Shown in pieces: positions 54,303 through 63,172 of a stretch of 64,000 nucleotides of DNA (the stretch's first letter is position 1; the number at the start of each line of letters is the position of its first letter). The position numbers were made by a program, and so were the translations under genes. Where the stretch lies: the NCBI GenBank assembly GCA_902779505.1, contig CACZBZ010000003.1, positions 1 through 64,000 of the forward strand, read 5' to 3'. Source of the stretch: an uncultured Lachnospiraceae bacterium (GTDB taxonomy: Bacteria > Bacillota > Clostridia > Lachnospirales > Lachnospiraceae). The notes below the pieces were generated by a model. That model was not told the DNA's origin, made no database searches, and worked only from the letters and a program-made list of their open reading frames with translations.

Positions 54303-56966
54303 TTATTTTTCCAGCTTATTCAGCTGTTTCTTTACTTCATCAAGCATCTGCTTGTATTTTGCGAGTTTCTCTTTCTCTTCCGCAACCTTTGCTTCAGGCG
54401 CCTTTGAGATGAATCTCTCGTTGGAGAGCATGCCTTCGCATCTCTTAATCTCTCCCTCAAGTCTTCCGACTTCTTTCTTAAGACGCTCTTTTTCCTGAGC
54501 AATATCTACCAGTTCCGCAAAAGGCATGTATACGATTGCATCGGGAATAACTACCGATACCGCATCATCGGCAATACCGGTCTGATCCTGCTGAACTATT
54601 ACTTCTGATGCATATGCCAGAGTTGCAAAGAAGAGTTTGCCTGTTTCAAAAGTATTTCTTACATCTTCCTTGTCGCTCACAAGATATACTCTTGCCTTCT
54701 TGCTGGGTGCAACATTCATGGAAGTACGAACGTTTCTTATACCTCTGACAGCTTCCTTGATTCTCTCAATATCCTTCTCTTCCCTTACAAATGCGCGGGC
54801 ATCCTGATATACGGGCCATTTTGATATCATGATGGATTCTTCTTCGGACTGAAGACTGCAGAAGATCTCCTCAGTAACAAAAGGCATATAAGGATGCAGA
54901 AGCTTGAGTGCATCTATAAGAACCGTCTTAAGTGTATATAAAGCAGCATTCTGGCTTACTGTATCATCAGAGTTATAGAGTCTCGGCTTAACCATCTCTA
55001 TATACCAGTCACAGAATTCGTCCCAAATAAAGTCATATACCTTCTGAACCGCGATACCGAGTTCGAACTTGTCCATGTTGTCGGTAACATCCTTAACAAC
55101 AGTGTTGAGCTTGGATATTATCCACTTATCAACAGGTTCAAGATCACCTGCTGCCGGCTCAGTTATGGTCTTGCCTTCCATATTCATCATAATGAATCTG
55201 GACGCGTTCCAAACCTTATTGGCAAAATTTCTGCTGGCCTCAACTCTTTCATTGTAAAAACGCATATCGTTGCCGGGAGCATTACCTGTAATAAGTGTAA
55301 GTCTCAAGGCATCTGCGCCGTATTTGTCTATGATCTCCAGGGGATCAATACCGTTTCCGAGGGACTTACTCATCTTTCTTCCCTGGGAATCACGTACAAG
55401 TCCATGGAAAAGAACCGTACCGAAAGGCTTTTCACCCATCTGTTCGAAGCCGGAGAATATCATTCTGATAACCCAGAAGAAGATGATATCGTAACCGGTA
55501 ACAAGTACATCCGTAGGATAATAATACTTAAGATCTTCTGTCTGTTCGGGCCATCCGAGTGTTGAGAAAGGCCAGAGGGCAGATGAGAACCATGTATCCA
55601 GAGTATCCGGATCCTGAGTGAAGTGACTTCCGCCACACTTGGGACACTTGCCGGGTTTTTCCGGTGCAACCACTACTTCGCCACATTCATCACAATAATA
55701 TGCGGGAATACGATGTCCCCACCAGAGCTGTCTTGATATACACCAATCTCTGATATTATCTGTCCAGTTGAAATAAGTCTTATCCATTCTTGGAGGAATA
55801 AGCTTAATATCACCTTTTTTAACAGCTTCAACAGCAGGCTTGATCAGCTCGTCCATCTTCACAAACCACTGCTGCTTGATAAGAGGCTCGACAGTTGTCT
55901 TACATCTGTCGTGTGTTCCTACATTGTGGGAATAATCCTCTATCTTTACCAAAAGACCCAGTTCCTTAAGTTCTTCAACGATGGCATCTCTTGCCGCATA
56001 GCGATCCATGCCTTCATATTTTCCACCGTTCTTATTAATGGTGGCGTCATCATTCATGATGTTGATCTCGGGAAGGCCGTGTCTCTTACCTACTTCAAAG
56101 TCGTTAGGGTCATGTGCGGGTGTAATCTTAACAACACCTGTTCCGAACTCCATATCAACATATTCATCTTCCACAACGGGGATAGGCTTATTAACTATAG
56201 GAAGCCATACCTGTCTGCCGTGAAGATATGTATATCTGTCATCCTTGGGATTAACCGCAACAGCAGTATCACCAAGCATTGTCTCCGGTCTTGTTGTTGC
56301 AAAAGTGAGAAATTCAGTCTTTGAAGGCTGTCCGTTCTCATCAACCAGAGGATATTTTATATGCCAGAAATGTCCGGCCTGTTCTTCATATTCAACTTCC
56401 GCGTCGGAAATGGATGTGTTACATACAGGACACCAGTTGATTATTCTGCTGCCTTTGTATATCCATCCTTTTTCATGCATCTTACAGAAGACTTCGGTTA
56501 CCGCTTTATTACATCCTTCATCCATGGTAAAGCGTTCTCTGTCCCAATCGCATGATGAACCCATCTTTTTAAGCTGGGAGATGATTCTTCCGCCATATTC
56601 CTTTTTCCAATCCCATGCTCTTTCAAGGAACTTCTCTCTGCCAAGGTCATTCTTATCGATACCCTCTTTCTTAAGAGTCTCAATAATCTTAACCTCTGTA
56701 GCGATGGAAGCATGGTCTGTTCCGGGCTGCCAGAGGGCATTGTATCCCTGCATTCTCTTATAACGGATAAGAATATCCTGCATTGTATTGTCAAGGGCAT
56801 GGCCCATATGAAGCTGACCGGTTATATTCGGAGGCGGCATCACGATGGTAAAAGGTTTCTTCGACCTGTCCACTTCAGAGTGGAAATACTTCTTTTCTAC
56901 CCATCTTTCGTAAATTCGATCCTCTATTCCTTTAGGATCATATGTTTTTGCCAATTCCTTACTCAT
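54303..56966 (-). CDS. valS: Valine-tRNA ligase
   Basis: 887 residues. The HIGH-type motif is PPPNITGQLHMGHALDN, the KMSKS motif is GRKMSKSLGNGIDP, an editing domain (TTRPETMLGDTAVAV) lies between, a zinc-like CDEC/CPKC pair is near the middle, and the C-terminal coiled coil ends the protein. No T-box leader is visible: the 5' region is only about 75 nt. First gene of the valS-fapA-folC run. Confidence 0.97.
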   Translation of the reverse strand: MSKELAKTYDPKGIEDRIYERWVEKKYFHSEVDRSKKPFTIVMPPPNITGQLHMGHALDNTMQDILIRYKRMQGYNALWQPGTDHASIATEVKIIETLKKEGIDKNDLGREKFLERAWDWKKEYGGRIISQLKKMGSSCDWDRERFTMDEGCNKAVTEVFCKMHEKGWIYKGSRIINWCPVCNTSISDAEVEYEEQAGHFWHIKYPLVDENGQPSKTEFLTFATTRPETMLGDTAVAVNPKDDRYTYLHGRQVWLPIVNKPIPVVEDEYVDMEFGTGVVKITPAHDPNDFEVGKRHGLPEINIMNDDATINKNGGKYEGMDRYAARDAIVEELKELGLLVKIEDYSHNVGTHDRCKTTVEPLIKQQWFVKMDELIKPAVEAVKKGDIKLIPPRMDKTYFNWTDNIRDWCISRQLWWGHRIPAYYCDECGEVVVAPEKPGKCPKCGGSHFTQDPDTLDTWFSSALWPFSTLGWPEQTEDLKYYYPTDVLVTGYDIIFFWVIRMIFSGFEQMGEKPFGTVLFHGLVRDSQGRKMSKSLGNGIDPLEIIDKYGADALRLTLITGNAPGNDMRFYNERVEASRNFANKVWNASRFIMMNMEGKTITEPAAGDLEPVDKWIISKLNTVVKDVTDNMDKFELGIAVQKVYDFIWDEFCDWYIEMVKPRLYNSDDTVSQNAALYTLKTVLIDALKLLHPYMPFVTEEIFCSLQSEEESIMISKWPVYQDARAFVREEKDIERIKEAVRGIRNVRTSMNVAPSKKARVYLVSDKEDVRNTFETGKLFFATLAYASEVIVQQDQTGIADDAVSVVIPDAIVYMPFAELVDIAQEKERLKKEVGRLEGEIKRCEGMLSNERFISKAPEAKVAEEKEKLAKYKQMLDEVKKQLNKLEK

Positions 56967-57048
56967 TTTCCTTATTTCCTAACTATTATTTCTATAAAGC
57001 AAATAGGCATTCTTATACACACTACACCTAATTTACCCTATTATCTAA

Positions 57049-57077
57049 AATATAGACAAAAACGAGCCGTTTGTCAA
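57049..57077 (-). promoter_or_regulatory. Promoter of valS
   Basis: TTGACA (57072-57077) and TATATT (57049-57054) on the minus strand with a 17-bp spacer. The -35 box lies in the loop of an inverted repeat GAGCCGTTT/AAACGGCTC (about 57064-57103), which may be an operator or a second terminator for the gene before it. Confidence 0.75.
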
Positions 57078-57118
57078 TTAGTTATGTCAACAAAACGGCT
57101 CATTTTAGGCATAAAAAC

Positions 57119-57141
57119 ACCGACCTCGAAACAAGGCCGGC
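57119..57141 (-). terminator. Terminator of the repeat lipoprotein gene
   Basis: Stem CCGGCCT/AGGTCGG (one G-T pair) with a 7-nt loop, followed by TGTTTTTATG on the minus strand. Confidence 0.75.
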
Positions 57142-57175
57142 ATTTCTTTTTTTCTTAATTTGCTTAATCTACTGA

Positions 57176-57427
57176 TTATTCAGCAACTGCAGCTGTTGTA
57201 GCTTCTTCTGTAGCAGCTTCTGTTGTAGCTTCCTCTGTAGCAGCTTCTGTTGTAGCTTCCTCTGTAGCAGCCTCTGTTGTAGCTTCCTCTGTAGCAGCTT
57301 CTGTAGCAACTTCTGTCTCAGCAACTGTCTCTACAACTGTCTCCTCAACAGCAGCTTCACTTCCACATGCAACAAGCATTGTACCAGCAACCATAGCTGT
57401 AGCTAAAACTAATGCAAACTTCTTCAT
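57176..57427 (-). CDS. Repeat-containing small lipoprotein
   Basis: 83 residues. A lipoprotein signal (MKKFALVLATAMVAGTMLVAC, lipobox LVAC) is followed by a low-complexity acidic chain of A, E, T and V with four EAATEEATT-type repeats of nine residues. The mature part would be an extended, disordered surface or membrane-anchored peptide of about 60 residues. It has its own strong promoter and terminator, which supports expression. Function unknown. The copy number of the repeat may vary between strains. Confidence 0.8.
   Translation of the reverse strand: MKKFALVLATAMVAGTMLVACGSEAAVEETVVETVAETEVATEAATEEATTEAATEEATTEAATEEATTEAATEEATTAAVAE
57195..57302 (-). repeat. 27-bp tandem repeat, four copies
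   Basis: Four consecutive copies of a 27-bp unit beginning GTTGTAGCTTCCTCTGTAGC on the plus strand, nearly identical (single-base differences in copies one and three). It encodes the nine-residue repeat of the lipoprotein above and keeps frame. Confidence 0.9.
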
Positions 57428-57745
57428 AATAATTTTCTCCTCTTCTGCGATGATCCTCCGTCAAATGTTTCATAACGGCATCGCGCAAATCAATTTTTTC
57501 AATAATCCAAGTATAAGCCCGGCTTTTTGTTTTGTAAATAGTTTTTGGACGCTTTTTGAACGATTTGTGAACTATTTATTGTTTCCGTTCATACTTTGTT
57601 CATATATTCGTTATTATAACCAACGAGACCCCATTTCTTTTTGTCTGTTTTGTATAATAATTCCATCAAAATGTCCGGAGTAGCAAAATTATGTAAACGA
57701 AGTTAACATATTTCACAATTTCGGATTGGTTATGTCAACCATAAT
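57428..57745 (-). other. Gene-free region upstream of the repeat lipoprotein
   Basis: A 318-base AT-rich stretch between the amylase stop and the lipoprotein start. It contains the promoter at 57510-57538. I see no clear terminator for the amylase gene and no convincing gene in it. Confidence 0.6.
57510..57538 (-). promoter_or_regulatory. Promoter of the repeat lipoprotein gene
   Basis: TTTACA (57533-57538) and TATACT (57510-57515) on the minus strand with a 17-bp spacer; leader of ~75 nt. Confidence 0.75.
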
Positions 57746-59053
57746 CTATATTGCTTTATAGAATCCGGCGCTGTAAGGCTCCATATGAAGAGGGCCCGTT
57801 ACATCAAATTCCTCTCCCGTCAGCAGATTGCGAAGCCTTCCCGTTCCCATGTCAAAGCCGGCATCAAAGCCGTTTTCATCGGCATTTATCGCCACAAAGA
57901 CTTTCTCACCGTCACATATTCTCTCCAGTACACACTGTCTGTTGGTGAGGAATGCACTTCTGAAAGAACCGTACTGAAGTGCTTTTTCAGATGAGCGCAG
58001 CTTCGATATCTTTCCTATATATGAAGAGAGTTCGTTATCCTCCGGCATATCGAAGGCAGGTCTCAGACCCGGATCTCCGTCTTTTTTGTCTGCCTTAAAG
58101 CCCCATTCGCTTCCGTAATAAATACAGGGTATGCCCGGCATTCCCATTAACATCGCATATATTAGAGGAAGATGTCTTTCATTATTTAAGGTTGTGGCTA
58201 TTCTGGATACATCATGGTTGTCAACAAAGGACAACAGATGCTTGCCCGTATATAGACACCACGGATCCGGACCGAACTGTCTCTGAAGAGAATGATTGAT
58301 CTCAAACATATTCATGCTGTTAAAGCTTGAATACAATCCCTTGTAGCATTCATAATTGGTAGCGGCATGGAGCATGTCGGGAGCGATTATCTCATTATAA
58401 TTACCGTGTATCATCTCTCCTATAAGGAAGAAGTCCTCCTTCAGTCCGTCGGTAAAGGATCTGAGTCTTCTCATAAAATCCCTGTCCACCATGTAGGCAA
58501 CATCAAGCCTTATTCCGTCTATGTCAAAATACTCAATCCAGTATTTTACACTCTCTAAAAGATAGGAAATTACTTCTTCATTTCGAAGATTGATCTTAAC
58601 CAGATCGAAATTGCCTTCCCAGCCTTCGTACCAGAGGCCGTCATTATAGGGAGAATTACCGTCAAAATTAATATAGAACCAGTCTTTATATCTGCTTTCA
58701 TAGCGATTCTTCAACACATCCTGAAAGGCAAAAAAGCCACGTCCCACATGATTGAAGACCCCGTCTATCACTACTTTGATGTCAGCTGCATGAAGATCGG
58801 CACACAGTTCCTTGAAATCCTCATTAGTTCCTATTCTTACATCGATCTTTCTGTAGTCTCTCGTATTATATCCGTGAGTATCGGATTCAAATATAGGAGA
58901 AAAATATATGGCACCTACACCCAGATCATTAAGATGAGGTATCCAATCCTTCAACATAAGTATGCTTTTTGATAATTTTCCGTCATTTTCAAAAGGTGCC
59001 CCTGTAATCCCAAGGGGATATACCTGATAAAATACCCTTTCAAATGCCCACAT
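57746..59053 (-). CDS. GH13 alpha-amylase family glycoside hydrolase
   Basis: About 435 residues, no signal peptide, so cytoplasmic. The GH13 motifs are in order: region I DGVFNHVGRGF, region II DGIRLDVAYM with the nucleophile aspartate, region III FLIGEMIHG with the acid/base glutamate and region IV FVDNHDVSRI. Probably acts on internal or imported malto-oligosaccharides (cyclomaltodextrinase/neopullulanase-like). The start at MWAFERVFYQVYPLG has GGGAGG 7 bases upstream; the longer frame begins with TTG inside it. Confidence 0.9.
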   Translation of the reverse strand: MWAFERVFYQVYPLGITGAPFENDGKLSKSILMLKDWIPHLNDLGVGAIYFSPIFESDTHGYNTRDYRKIDVRIGTNEDFKELCADLHAADIKVVIDGVFNHVGRGFFAFQDVLKNRYESRYKDWFYINFDGNSPYNDGLWYEGWEGNFDLVKINLRNEEVISYLLESVKYWIEYFDIDGIRLDVAYMVDRDFMRRLRSFTDGLKEDFFLIGEMIHGNYNEIIAPDMLHAATNYECYKGLYSSFNSMNMFEINHSLQRQFGPDPWCLYTGKHLLSFVDNHDVSRIATTLNNERHLPLIYAMLMGMPGIPCIYYGSEWGFKADKKDGDPGLRPAFDMPEDNELSSYIGKISKLRSSEKALQYGSFRSAFLTNRQCVLERICDGEKVFVAINADENGFDAGFDMGTGRLRNLLTGEEFDVTGPLHMEPYSAGFYKAI

Positions 59054-59091
59054 ATTACTACCTCCCAAACAGCATTTCAGAATATGTATAC

Positions 59092-59100
59092 ATTATAACA
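59092..59100 (-). promoter_or_regulatory. Extended -10 promoter of the amylase gene
   Basis: TGTTATAAT on the minus strand (extended -10 TGnTATAAT) in the 64-base gap after the helicase gene; no good -35 box is seen. Confidence 0.55.
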
Positions 59101-59117
59101 TAAGCAGGAAGACTATA

Positions 59118-61475
59118 CTAAGTATTGTGTTGACTCCAGAAGTCAGACAATACATCTTGAATTTTGGTCCGATTTATGACACTATAGTCATTCCACTCTC
59201 TTGGGAACATTTCTCTGTATGAGTTATACATGAACCTGTAATCCATGAGGGCGACTATTCCCACGTCATCTGCAGTCCTGATTACCCTTCCTGCAGCTTG
59301 CAATACTTTATTAAATCCAGGATAAATATATGCATACGCAAGTCCCCTATCCTCTTTTTCATCAAAATACTGCTTTATCAACTCATTTTCTCTGCATACC
59401 ATAGGGATTCCGGTTCCGATTATCATAGCTCCGATAAGGCTCTCATTTTTAAGATCTATACCCTCGCTGAATATTCCTCCCAGGACACAAAAACCCACCA
59501 AACTTCCCTTGTTTTCGCCGTTTTCAAACATTCTAAGGAAGTCTTCTCTCTCAGTCTCGGTCATTTTTGAGTTTTGTATAACATATGTTATCTCTTCATC
59601 GTCCCCATATTTTTCCTCATAGCATTCCACCACTCGGTCCATGAAGCTGTAGGAAGGGAAAAAGGCCATATAGTTGCCGTTTTTTACCCTTACGATATCG
59701 GCGATATTGTCGGCAATAAGCCGGTACATATTCGCACCGCGTTCCGTGTATTTGCTTGTCAGCTCGTTGGATATGAAAAGACCTCTTTTTTTGCTGTCAA
59801 AGGAAGATTCCGCATAGACCTCATAATCCGACTCGTCGCCTCCCAAGAGCCTCTTATGATATGTAATTGGAAGCAAAGTCGCCGAAAAGAGCACGGAACT
59901 CACCGCTCTCTCCATACATCCCGCCAGATTTGTTGAGGGATCGATGCAGAAGAGCCTCAGGCTGAAATCCCCGTTATCAAGGAGACAGCCGTAAGTTATG
60001 TATTTTTCATCCATAATCTCATAAATCATAAGGAAATGAGACACTTCAAAGAAGAAATCAAGCACGTCATCTCTTACCGGAGAAGAATCATGGTTCTCAA
60101 GATAATCCGACATTTTGTCATAAAGGCGCTCCAGACATCTGATAAAGGCACTTATATCGTCGAATTTTGTCAGGTCGCTGCAATTTCTCTTTAAAGCCAG
60201 CATTTCGTGATTACATCTTTCAAGTCTCTTTGCCAGCTTATCATCATAGACTTTTATTTCCTTCTTAAGGCTTAAAAAGTCTTCTTTTACCAGTTCCGCG
60301 CTGAACATGGCCCTTCCTCTGTCAATAAGATTGTGGGCTTCGTCTATAAGAAAAATGCAGTCACTTTTCTTGCCTTCGGCAAAAAATCTCCTGAGATATA
60401 CGTGAGGATCAAAGGCATAATTGTAATCGCATATTACACCGTCGGAAAAAAGACTTATATCAAGGCAGAGTTCAAAAGGACATACCTTGTACTTTTCCGC
60501 ATATTCCTCGATAATTTCTCTGGAAAAAATCTCCTGTTCATTGAGTATCGCAAAGAGAGCATCGTTTATCCTGTCAAAATGCCCCTTTGCATAGGGACAG
60601 GCTTCAGGATTACAGTTTCTCTCTTCCATGAAGCATATTTTATCCTTGGCTGTAATCACCACGCTTTTAAAGTGCAGGCCTTTCCCTCTGAGGATGGAGA
60701 AAGCATTTTCAGCCACCGTTCTTGTTATGGTCTTGGCGGTAAGATAGAAGATTCTCTCGGCTTTGCCCTCTCCTATAGCTTTAACCGAAGGAAAAAGGGT
60801 TGCCATTGTTTTACCAACGCCGGTAGGTGCTTCAAGAAAAAGCTTCTTTCCGTGGACGATTGTGTGATATACATGAGTAACCAGCTCTTTCTGGCCCTTT
60901 CTGTATGAAAAAGGAAAGTCAACTTCTTTGATGGAGCCGTCACGGACCTTCTTCCATTCCAGTTGCATCCTTACCCAGCGCTCATATTCCTTCATCAGAC
61001 CCATAAAAAAAATGCTCAGATCTTCAAAGGAATATTCTTCCGTAAATCTCTTTATCTCCTCGGTCTCGATATTGCAGTATGTGATCTGAACCTTCACCCG
61101 TTCCAGATCATTCTGAAGACTGTATATATAGGCATAGCACATAGCCTGGGCCAGATGCACTTTCTCGGCTTCGTCCATCCTGTCCAGCCTTCTGTAGGTT
61201 CCTTTTATCTCATCAATAAGAACGGGATCCGAATCCAGTATTCCGTCCGCTCTTCCGTCAACAATTATGGCTAGATCTCCTTCATCGGACAGATACTGAT
61301 GGCTCAAAGGCACCTCCGCATGATAGTCGGAGCCCATTGATTTCTGGATCTTTCTGTGTATCCTGCCGCCTTCCTGCATGGCATTCTCACTGCTGTGCTT
61401 TCTTCTGTTGTCAATATCCCCGGACCTTAACAGGAATTCAACCAGGGATCTCACCGATACGGTCGCAATATTCAT
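59118..61475 (-). CDS. PD-(D/E)XK nuclease - XPD/DinG-like helicase fusion
   Basis: 785 residues. The N-terminal ~190 residues contain a nuclease-like core (IVDGRADGILDSDPVLIDEI, then K, the D...ExK pattern; and a downstream YCNIE). The rest is a superfamily 2 helicase of the XPD/DinG type: Walker A LEAPTGVGKT, an iron-sulphur cysteine set (C in KICFMEERNCNPEACPYAKG), Walker B FLIDEAHNLIDRG and the C-terminal QAAGRVIRTADDVG. Probably DNA repair or recombination; exact role unknown. Stands between an HPr-like gene and the amylase. Confidence 0.9.
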   Translation of the reverse strand: MNIATVSVRSLVEFLLRSGDIDNRRKHSSENAMQEGGRIHRKIQKSMGSDYHAEVPLSHQYLSDEGDLAIIVDGRADGILDSDPVLIDEIKGTYRRLDRMDEAEKVHLAQAMCYAYIYSLQNDLERVKVQITYCNIETEEIKRFTEEYSFEDLSIFFMGLMKEYERWVRMQLEWKKVRDGSIKEVDFPFSYRKGQKELVTHVYHTIVHGKKLFLEAPTGVGKTMATLFPSVKAIGEGKAERIFYLTAKTITRTVAENAFSILRGKGLHFKSVVITAKDKICFMEERNCNPEACPYAKGHFDRINDALFAILNEQEIFSREIIEEYAEKYKVCPFELCLDISLFSDGVICDYNYAFDPHVYLRRFFAEGKKSDCIFLIDEAHNLIDRGRAMFSAELVKEDFLSLKKEIKVYDDKLAKRLERCNHEMLALKRNCSDLTKFDDISAFIRCLERLYDKMSDYLENHDSSPVRDDVLDFFFEVSHFLMIYEIMDEKYITYGCLLDNGDFSLRLFCIDPSTNLAGCMERAVSSVLFSATLLPITYHKRLLGGDESDYEVYAESSFDSKKRGLFISNELTSKYTERGANMYRLIADNIADIVRVKNGNYMAFFPSYSFMDRVVECYEEKYGDDEEITYVIQNSKMTETEREDFLRMFENGENKGSLVGFCVLGGIFSEGIDLKNESLIGAMIIGTGIPMVCRENELIKQYFDEKEDRGLAYAYIYPGFNKVLQAAGRVIRTADDVGIVALMDYRFMYNSYREMFPREWNDYSVINRTKIQDVLSDFWSQHNT

Positions 61476-61505
61476 TTTTTATCCCTTTCCTGTTATAAGT
61501 AAAAA

Positions 61506-61537
61506 AAATCTCACTTTTTAATTATAAAAAGTGAGAT
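61506..61537 (-). terminator. Terminator of the HPr-like gene
   Basis: A 13-bp perfect stem (AATCTCACTTTTT/AAAAAGTGAGATT), 6-nt loop, followed by eight T on the minus strand. Confidence 0.92.
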
Positions 61538-61577
61538 TCCATTAGTCCATATTTTCCTGTGTCTTTAAAGCCTTTAA

Positions 61578-61805
61578 TTAGCATGCAAGAGCAAATCTTG
61601 CAATATAAGACTCAAATGCCGGATCATATCCGTGGCATTTAACTGTCAGAACCTTTGTAAGGTCAAGACCAAGTACTCCGAGGATTGACTTAGCATCAAC
61701 GTAGTATCTGTTGTACATAATATCTATATCATATGAGCTCTTGCTCGCTGCCGCAACAAAATCCTTAACGTCAGCTGCTGTAAGTTTAATCTTGTGCTGA
61801 ATCAC
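61578..61805 (-). CDS. HPr-like phosphocarrier paralogue lacking the active-site histidine
   Basis: 75 residues, GTG start with GGAGG 7 bases upstream. The middle aligns with HPr around the regulatory serine (DAKSILGVLGLD; the serine is residue 40, equivalent to Ser46 of HPr). The usual HARPA loop with His15 is missing: the sequence goes from KIKLTA straight to ADVKDFVAAASKS. It therefore cannot carry phosphate in the PTS chain as HPr does, but could be phosphorylated on serine by HPr kinase, as Crh is in Bacillus. Single gene with its own promoter and terminator. Confidence 0.8.
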   Translation of the reverse strand: MIQHKIKLTAADVKDFVAAASKSSYDIDIMYNRYYVDAKSILGVLGLDLTKVLTVKCHGYDPAFESYIARFALAC

Positions 61806-61877
61806 TTTGGCACCTCCTATTCAATGCCTCATTCCGGGGGGCAACACACACATGTAACGTTTCGTTTTTCATCTGCT

Positions 61878-61906
61878 ATTATATTTCCGCCCCTTTTTAG
61901 TGTAAA
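61878..61906 (-). promoter_or_regulatory. Promoter of the HPr-like gene
   Basis: TTTACA (61901-61906) and TATAAT (61878-61883) on the minus strand with a 17-bp spacer. Confidence 0.8.
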
Positions 61907-61970
61907 TCAGCTTTTCTAACAATGTTTTTTTAGTTTTTTTTAGGCTTTTGTGCATTATAGCCATTAAAAC

Positions 61971-62006
61971 AAAGGAAACTGCGCAATTAGTTGCGCAGTT
62001 TCCTTT
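61971..62006 (-). terminator. Terminator of asnA
   Basis: A 16-bp perfect stem (AAAGGAAACTGCGCAA and its complement) with a 4-nt loop, followed by GTTTTAA on the minus strand. Confidence 0.85.
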
Positions 62007-62053
62007 CTTACTATATATGGTAGTTTTGAAAACGATTAGTACATTTTGTTGTC

Positions 62054-63064
62054 TTAGAGAAGCTGTACTCCCTTTTTCTCGCATTCCCTAACTGTGTCAT
62101 CCGGCCAGAGTGAACTCTGCACTTCTCCAATGTGAGCCTTTCTTAAGAAGAACATGCATATTCTGGACTGACCGATACCACCGCCGATTGTATAAGGAAG
62201 TTCTTTGTTAATAATTCCCTTCTGGAAAGGAAGCTCGGCTCTCTCCTCGCATCCGGCCTTCTTAAGCTGTTCAACAAGCGAATCCTCATCAACTCTTATA
62301 CCCATACTTGAAAGTTCAAGAGATATGTCAAGAACAGGATAGTATACGATGATATCTCCGTTTAACTGCCAGTCATCGTAGTCCGGAGCTCTTCCGTCAT
62401 GCTTCTCTCCTGACTTCAACAGATCGCCTATCTTCATAAGGCATACGGCACCCTTTTCCTTGGCTATGAGGTATTCTCTTTCCTTGGCAGTCTTGCCGGG
62501 ATACATATCCTCAAGTTCCTGAGTCGTGATGAATTCTATATCATGAGGAAGAATCTCTTCTATATAATCATATTCGATGGCCATATACTTCTCGGTCTTA
62601 CGAAGCACACTGTATATGGATCTTACGACTGACTTGAAAGTCTCTTCCGTTCTATCTTCTTTGGTGATTATCTTCTCCCAGTCCCACTGATCCACATAGA
62701 TGGAATGGATATTATCCGTATCCTCATCACGTCTGATGGCACTCATATCGGTATACAGACCTTCACCAACGGAAAAACCGTATTTCTTAAGGGCGTATCT
62801 TTTCCACTTTGCCAGTGAATGAACTATCTCGGCCTCTGCCTCACCCTGTTCCTTTATTCCGAATTTAACAGGACGTTCAACACCGTTAAGATTATCGTTA
62901 AGTCCCGATTCAGGTGTCACAAAAAGCGGAGCCGATACCCTGAGAAGGTTCAGCTTTTCAGCAAGATGTGTCTGAAAGAAATCTTTTACTGTCTTAATTC
63001 CAATCTGTGTGTCATGCAGATTGAGTTCCGACTTATAACCGTCCGGTATAATTGTCTGTCCCAT
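62054..63064 (-). CDS. asnA: Aspartate-ammonia ligase (asparagine synthetase A)
   Basis: 336 residues of the class II synthetase-like AsnA family. [31 protein letters not shown] and the late [16 protein letters not shown] are diagnostic. It makes asparagine from aspartate and ammonia with ATP. AGGAG precedes the ATG by about 8 bases. A hairpin with a U-tract lies in its leader. Confidence 0.96.
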   Translation of the reverse strand: MGQTIIPDGYKSELNLHDTQIGIKTVKDFFQTHLAEKLNLLRVSAPLFVTPESGLNDNLNGVERPVKFGIKEQGEAEAEIVHSLAKWKRYALKKYGFSVGEGLYTDMSAIRRDEDTDNIHSIYVDQWDWEKIITKEDRTEETFKSVVRSIYSVLRKTEKYMAIEYDYIEEILPHDIEFITTQELEDMYPGKTAKEREYLIAKEKGAVCLMKIGDLLKSGEKHDGRAPDYDDWQLNGDIIVYYPVLDISLELSSMGIRVDEDSLVEQLKKAGCEERAELPFQKGIINKELPYTIGGGIGQSRICMFFLRKAHIGEVQSSLWPDDTVRECEKKGVQLL

Positions 63065-63093
63065 AATCTCATCTCCTAAATAATTGATAAAAA

Positions 63094-63118
63094 GCGCTAA
63101 AAGTCCTACCTTTAGCGC
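63094..63118 (-). terminator. Terminator or attenuator ahead of asnA
   Basis: An 8-bp perfect stem (GCGCTAAA/TTTAGCGC), 9-nt loop, then TTTTTATC on the minus strand. It lies between the probable asnA promoter and the asnA start, so it may attenuate asnA as well as end the DUF6062 transcript. Confidence 0.75.
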
Positions 63119-63136
63119 CTTTGCTTTACTTTAAAT

Positions 63137-63165
63137 AAAATAGCACCTGACCGCTGCTATGTCAA
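63137..63165 (-). promoter_or_regulatory. Promoter of asnA
   Basis: TTGACA (63160-63165) and TATTTT (63137-63142) on the minus strand with a 17-bp spacer, directly after the DUF6062-like stop codon. Confidence 0.7.
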
Positions 63166-63172
63166 TAAAAAA

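Noticed and set aside
56967..57175. T-box riboswitch ahead of valS
   Set aside because: The leader from the mapped-looking promoter is only ~75 nt and no AGGGTGGnACCGCG-type T-box sequence is present.
61869..62084. Minus-strand frame of 71 residues between the HPr-like gene and asnA
   Set aside because: It runs through the asnA terminator and the HPr promoter and has a lysine-rich tail typical of AT-rich noncoding DNA.
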